The notes beneath the pieces are model-generated. The model was not told where the DNA came from. It did not search any database and saw nothing but the letters and a program-made list of their open reading frames with translations. Shown in pieces: positions 60,701 through 64,000 of a stretch of DNA of 64,000 bases; position 1 is the stretch's first letter, and each line of letters opens with the position of its first letter. The stretch comes from Saxidomus purpurata. Lineage: Eukaryota > Mollusca > Bivalvia > Venerida > Veneridae. The stretch spans positions 27,842,254-27,906,253 of the forward strand of contig JAFMSR010000009.1 in the NCBI GenBank assembly GCA_022818135.1, in the 5' to 3' direction. A program made the translations under genes and the position numbers.

Positions 60701-61745
60701 ACAAACGCTCCTGAAGGTAATCCACACCGCATGATACACAAAACCCCGAGAGGGGATCGCATGATACACAAACGCCCCTGAAGGTAATCCACACCGCATG
60801 ATACACAAAACCCCAAGAGGGGATCGCATGATACACAAACGCTCCTGAAGGTAATCCACACCGCATGATACACAAAACTCCGAGAGGGGATCGCATGATA
60901 CACAAACGCTCCTGAAGGTAAACCACACCGCATGATACACAAAACCCCGAGAGGGGATCGCATGATTCACAAACGCTCCTGAAGGTAATCCACACCGCAT
61001 GATACACAAAACTCCGAGAGGGGATCGCATCGCATGATACACAAACGCTCCTGAAGGTAAACCACACCGCATGATACACAAAACTCCGAGAGGGGATCGC
61101 ATGATTCACAAACGCTCCTGAAGGTAATCCACACCGCATGATACACAAAACTCCGAGAGGGGATCGCATGATACACAAACGCTCCTGAAGATAAGCCTCT
61201 CTGCATGATACACAAACGCCCAAGAAGGGATGTCATGGTACACAATTGCTCCTAAGGGTAAGCCACACCGCATGATACACAAACACCCAAGAAGGAATCG
61301 CATGATACACAAATCCTCCTGAAGGTAATCCACACCGCATGATACTCAAACCCAAGAAGGGATCGCATGATACAAAACGCTCCAGAGGGTAAACGACACC
61401 CACATGGTATACAAAACCCAAGAAGGGAGTGTATGATACACAAACGCTCCTGAAGGTAGCCACACCGTATGCTTCACAAAACAATCAAGAAGGGATCACA
61501 TGGTACACACACATACACTTACGGTAAGCATCACCGTGTGATTACTTCAGAATATGTAATTCTTTTACTTAGGAATGACATCTGAACGCATGATGCACAA
61601 ACCTTAAGAAGCAGTAATCACGACACTTTGCTTGAAGAAAAAAGATTTCTTATCTTTTTTTTTTCAGATTTTTAGAAAACTTTACATGGTTGAATGCAGG
61701 CGTCTCAGTCCTCTAACCAGGGCGGTAGTTTCCATTGCAGCAACG
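57764..61745 (+). CDS. MAGUK p55 (MPP3/MPP7-like) scaffold protein, N-terminal L27 domain; partial, three exons
   Basis: Exons are 57764-57875 (coding from ATG 57827), 59686-59804 and 61668-61745. An in-frame TGA at 57818 fixes the start. Acceptors are TTTTACAG, TATAAACAG and a long T-run plus CAG; donors are CCAG|gtatgc, GAAG|gtaagc and AACG|gtaagt. Phases join exactly (G+AT; then phase 0). The product starts MMPVTLSLKTQQYIDP, then a domain with VSSLPVLHSEYSIPDEHIAF, LRRFF, TLMKIFRKL and LSPLTRAVVSIAAT. By memory this lines up position by position with the first L27 domain of vertebrate MPP7/MPP3 (..LLAALP..DLTFL..SLVKIHEKL..). Those proteins link Lin7/DLG-type polarity complexes at cell junctions through L27, PDZ, SH3 and GUK domains. 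The remaining domains would lie beyond the window. Both introns hold minisatellites, and an antisense BEL/Pao element lies downstream. Confidence 0.78.
57796..57870 (+). other. Upstream ORF overlapping the MPP start codon
   Basis: A 24-codon frame (MSSMMYHVTSHDA..) opens 31 bp before the MPP start in another phase and ends at TGA 57868-57870, beyond the MPP start. Overlapping upstream ORFs usually reduce translation of the main frame; that effect is inferred here. Confidence 0.5.
57945..59155 (+). repeat. 31/32-bp minisatellite in MPP intron, about 39 copies
   Basis: The unit is AGTTCAAGGACCTACCAG followed by TATCAGGTAAATT. In the second half 31-bp (GGTAAATT) and 32-bp (GGTAATATT) units alternate, forming a 63-bp dimer in which CTACCCGTATC and GGGCCTACC mark particular members. 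Each unit with CAG|GTAAAT resembles a splice donor. Confidence 0.93.
59780..60016 (+). repeat. 44-bp tandem repeat spanning an exon end and its splice donor
   Basis: Units read CACAAACACTCATGAAGGT then AAGCGACACCGAGGAAC and TCTTGATT, about five copies with some shortened. The first copy is the last 24 bp of the MPP exon 59686-59804 plus its donor; later copies are intronic. This is the root of the larger array that follows. Confidence 0.88.
60017..61500 (+). repeat. 67-bp minisatellite of exon-intron junction copies, about 22 units
   Basis: The unit begins ATCGCATGATACACAAACGC, then TCCTGAAGGTAATCCACACC, then a second CATGATACACAAA followed by ACTCCGAGAGGGG. The first half matches the MPP exon tail and donor (CATGATACACAAACACTC.. 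ATGAAG|gtaa) with two changes in 28 bp. Early and late units are diverged. As 67 is not a multiple of three, the long minus-strand frames (up to 241 codons) cycle through all phases and are not genes. Confidence 0.9.
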
Positions 61746-62470
61746 GTAAGTGTTGTAGCAGATTTATGGCTGTACATTCAGTAACTTTGCTCACTCGGTA
61801 GAGAGACCAACACGTTGTACCAGACATTTATGGTGGTATCTGACTACAAGCTAGAAGTGCAAACGCAGATTACATAAAGGAGTTGACTTATATTCTGATT
61901 GATTAATATTAACCTTTATACAAACAAATGTTCAAGTATGCAGACTCAGATAGAACGATAACGTGATTCTTGAAAACAGTATATGTACTAGAACTTTATT
62001 TTTGCATGTTATTTATAATTGTAGCTTTAAGCAGCTCGTGTACTTTCTCCAGGGTATTTTCATCATGTAAACAGTAGCATGATTTACTCCAAAAGCAAAC
62101 GGTTTTCCATATCTTAAATAACTTATCTAATAGACGTCTAAAAGACCAGAATAATGTGTTTTATACGTTTTTCCAGCCTATAATGCATAATGTTCGTGCT
62201 ATCTAAATTGCACTTTTGTAGAAGCACGTGGTTTTTCCCTACATTTTAAATGAATGTGCAACAGTTGTAGAAAATGAAACACCCGTATCGAAATGGTTTG
62301 AGGTTGTTGAGTAATTCAAAGAATGAACAACACGTTGTGTCTGCTTTCAACTTCTATTCCGTATCGTAACTCGTAATACACATACAAAACATAGGAAGTG
62401 ACGTACAATACGTCACGCAAAGTATGGCGTCAAAATAACGTCATAATCATATAACATACAAATGAGCGCT
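61746..62470. other. MPP intron start and probable BEL/Pao LTR region
   Basis: No exon is recognised. Part of this stretch should belong to the 3' LTR of the antisense retrotransposon, but the LTR's far end cannot be placed from one copy. Confidence 0.35.
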
Positions 62471-62485
62471 ATTTCCGACATTCTG
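62471..62485 (-). other. Possible start of a BEL/Pao 3' LTR
   Basis: On the minus strand CGCGGCCCCCAGAA is followed by TGTCGGAAATAG, 270 bp after the integrase stop. A G/C-rich tract followed by TGT is where a BEL-type LTR would begin. This is position-based inference; no second LTR is visible for comparison. Confidence 0.3.
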
Positions 62486-62751
62486 GGGGCCGCGAAATGA
62501 TAATTGTTTTCAAATCTTCGATATGTCTTGAAATATGAAATTCTAGATTTATAAATCATTACTTAAGAATCTTTAACTTATAAACTGAAAGTATAAGTTG
62601 AAACACTAAGTTAAGTCGACTTGAATGTTCATACATTTTCACTTTAAGCCGTTATATAAAATCTCGATAAGTAATGAATCACAAAGTCTCTGAGTTAAGA
62701 ATATCAATCTTCGTCAGTTCATCACTTTTCGCGTGAATTTAAAAATATCAG

Positions 62752-64000
62752 TCACTTAGTCTCTAAAGGGTACAGTTTCACAATTGGTCTAATTGAAATG
62801 CATCCATTAGATTTAACTTTAGCTGCACGGATAAGTCCATCTTTCCCATATATCAGTTCAAGAATCACACCTAACCTCCACCGCGCTCGAGGTGTATCTT
62901 CGTGGATCTGCACAACGTCGCCTATGGATATCGTCTGCTGGTTGTTACCCGTCACTCGGTGATACTCGCGCAACGCTGTCACATACTCGTGTCGCCACCG
63001 TTCCCGGAAGTGATCGATAAGTTGCTTCTGGACCCTGGCTCGCCTAGTTATGTTATTGCGATTGCTGTCTGTTGGGTCTGATACAGATTCGATTTGCATA
63101 CTCTGGGTAGGTAAGCATCTGACTTGCCGACCGTATAACAAGTGAGCCGGCGTTAAAGGTACTGGATCTGAAACATCTGACGTCACGTAGGTAATTGGTC
63201 GATCGTTGAGTACAGCTTCTACTTCTGTGATTATCGTCTGGAGCTCTTCTAACGTAATGATTTTGCGTCCAAGAATTTTCTTTAATGTGTTCTTTGTAAG
63301 TCCAATCAGGCGCTCCCACCATCCACCGTACCATGGAGCTCTCGTCGGTATGAAATACCACTGTGTTCCTTCCTGGCCAAGTTTTTCTTGTATAGACTGG
63401 GATTCGAACAACTGACGTAAATGCTTCGATGCAGCTTGGAAAGTTGTTGCATTATCAGATACCATTATACGGGGTACTGACTTCCTGCTGCAAAATCTTC
63501 TGAACGCTTGCAGGAAAGAATTTTCTGTAAGATTCGGGACTACTTCTAGGTGTAATGCTCGTGTAGAGGCGCACGTGAAAAGGCATATGTATGCTTTATT
63601 TTCATTCCCACGGTGGTCTTTAACGTGTAGTGCGCCAGTAAAATCAACTCCTGATACTGTAAATGGTGCGCTGTCTTCGAGGCGAAATTTTGGTAGGGGT
63701 GGTGGATCCGGGCTTTTGTATGGTTTTCCATTTACTCTTTTACATGTTACACATTTTCGTACTTCTGTTTGTACACATCTGCGAATTGACGGAATCCAAT
63801 ATTTCTGACGTAAGTACGTTATTGTAGCGTTTTCTCCGGAATGTAGCTGGCGTTCATGGGCGTCCCGGACAAGAAAGCGTGTGAAAATGTGTTTGTTAGG
63901 TAGTAAATATGGGAATTTTGTATCATCTTCTAACGGTGCGTTATGTATTCTTCCGCCGCAACGTAAATCTCCCCTGTCATCGATGAAAAGCCTTAACTGA
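62752..64000 (-). CDS. BEL/Pao retrotransposon polyprotein, integrase part (5' end outside window)
   Basis: The minus-strand frame is open from the window edge to a stop at 62752, about 415 codons. In order: the zinc-binding lead-in LRCGGRIHNAPL and LVRDAHERQLHSG (His pair), KCVTC (Cys pair), the catalytic core with GVDFTG (first Asp), VSDNATTFQ (second Asp) and WYGGWWERLIGLTK (catalytic Glu), then RPITYVT and the C-terminal DVVQIHEDTPRARWRLG block that is typical of BEL/Pao integrases. All three DDE residues are present and I saw no frameshift or stop, so this copy may be fairly young. Protease and reverse transcriptase would lie to the right of the window. It is antisense to the MPP gene. 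Confidence 0.88.
   Translation of the reverse strand, partial: QLRLFIDDRGDLRCGGRIHNAPLEDDTKFPYLLPNKHIFTRFLVRDAHERQLHSGENATITYLRQKYWIPSIRRCVQTEVRKCVTCKRVNGKPYKSPDPPPLPKFRLEDSAPFTVSGVDFTGALHVKDHRGNENKAYICLFTCASTRALHLEVVPNLTENSFLQAFRRFCSRKSVPRIMVSDNATTFQAASKHLRQLFESQSIQEKLGQEGTQWYFIPTRAPWYGGWWERLIGLTKNTLKKILGRKIITLEELQTIITEVEAVLNDRPITYVTSDVSDPVPLTPAHLLYGRQVRCLPTQSMQIESVSDPTDSNRNNITRRARVQKQLIDHFRERWRHEYVTALREYHRVTGNNQQTISIGDVVQIHEDTPRARWRLGVILELIYGKDGLIRAAKVKSNGCISIRPIVKLYPLETK

Noticed and set aside
60280..61484. Minus-strand frames of 220-240 codons with repeated Cys-rich peptide
   Set aside because: They translate the 67-bp intronic repeat in three shifting phases, antisense to the MPP gene.

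Overview
The window is eukaryotic, and most likely from a bivalve mollusc; that assignment is inferred. The reasons are a secretory TSP1-C1q gene (C1q-domain genes are greatly expanded in bivalves), tRNA-derived SINEs with molluscan-type 3' ends, hairpin-ended elements with tandem cores like bivalve pearl/HINE elements, split genes with canonical GT-AG introns, and AT-rich DNA crowded with short non-autonomous transposons and minisatellites.

Genes. Only a few percent of the window looks coding. (1) A complete three-exon minus-strand gene at 4746-6494 encodes about 239 aa: a signal anchor, one thrombospondin type-1 repeat and a C1q domain, joined by two phase-1 introns. (2) A single-exon plus-strand gene at 29347-30489 encodes a 380-aa type II membrane glycosyltransferase of family GT92. 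(3) The start of a MAGUK p55/MPP-type scaffold gene lies on the plus strand at 57764-61745. Its three small exons encode an N-terminal L27 domain, and the gene runs out of the window. (4) The 3' part of a BEL/Pao retrotransposon polyprotein (integrase) enters from the right edge on the minus strand and lies antisense in the next intron of the MPP gene. Three short, unrecognised exon-like ORFs with good splice sites (19829-19963, 34880-34970, 45726-46034) are listed at low confidence.

Repeats, left to right. Diverged tandem segments with a TTAA-flanked MITE (1.6-3.3 kb); a run of homopolymers that looks like a consensus error (3.8-4.2 kb); 46-bp and 26-bp minisatellites (6.8 and 8.3-9.4 kb); a hairpin-ended element (10.7-11.35 kb); a 2.2-kb inverted duplication (arms 12.8-15.0 and 21.4-23.5 kb) enclosing a SINE, a 1.1-kb TIR element with a 9-bp target duplication, a tRNA-like gene relic and a second SINE; a second hairpin-ended element (24.1-25.1 kb); a 225-bp TA-flanked MITE; an array of foldback units (26.6-29.0 kb); a third hairpin-ended element inserted into a GAGATATCTC palindrome array (31.4-32.9 kb); a 32-bp minisatellite (33.6-34.5 kb); a 6.5-kb satellite of 27-bp units (37.2-43.7 kb); a 6.2-kb foldback element with inverted arms of about 182-bp tandem repeats and a 9-bp target duplication (46.2-52.4 kb); a further MITE; a second 27-bp minisatellite (55.2-55.9 kb); and two minisatellites inside the MPP introns.

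Most notable observation: the minisatellite in the second MPP intron is built from copies of the junction between the upstream exon and its own 5' splice site. The intron therefore carries dozens of decoy splice donors, each behind a copy of the exon tail.
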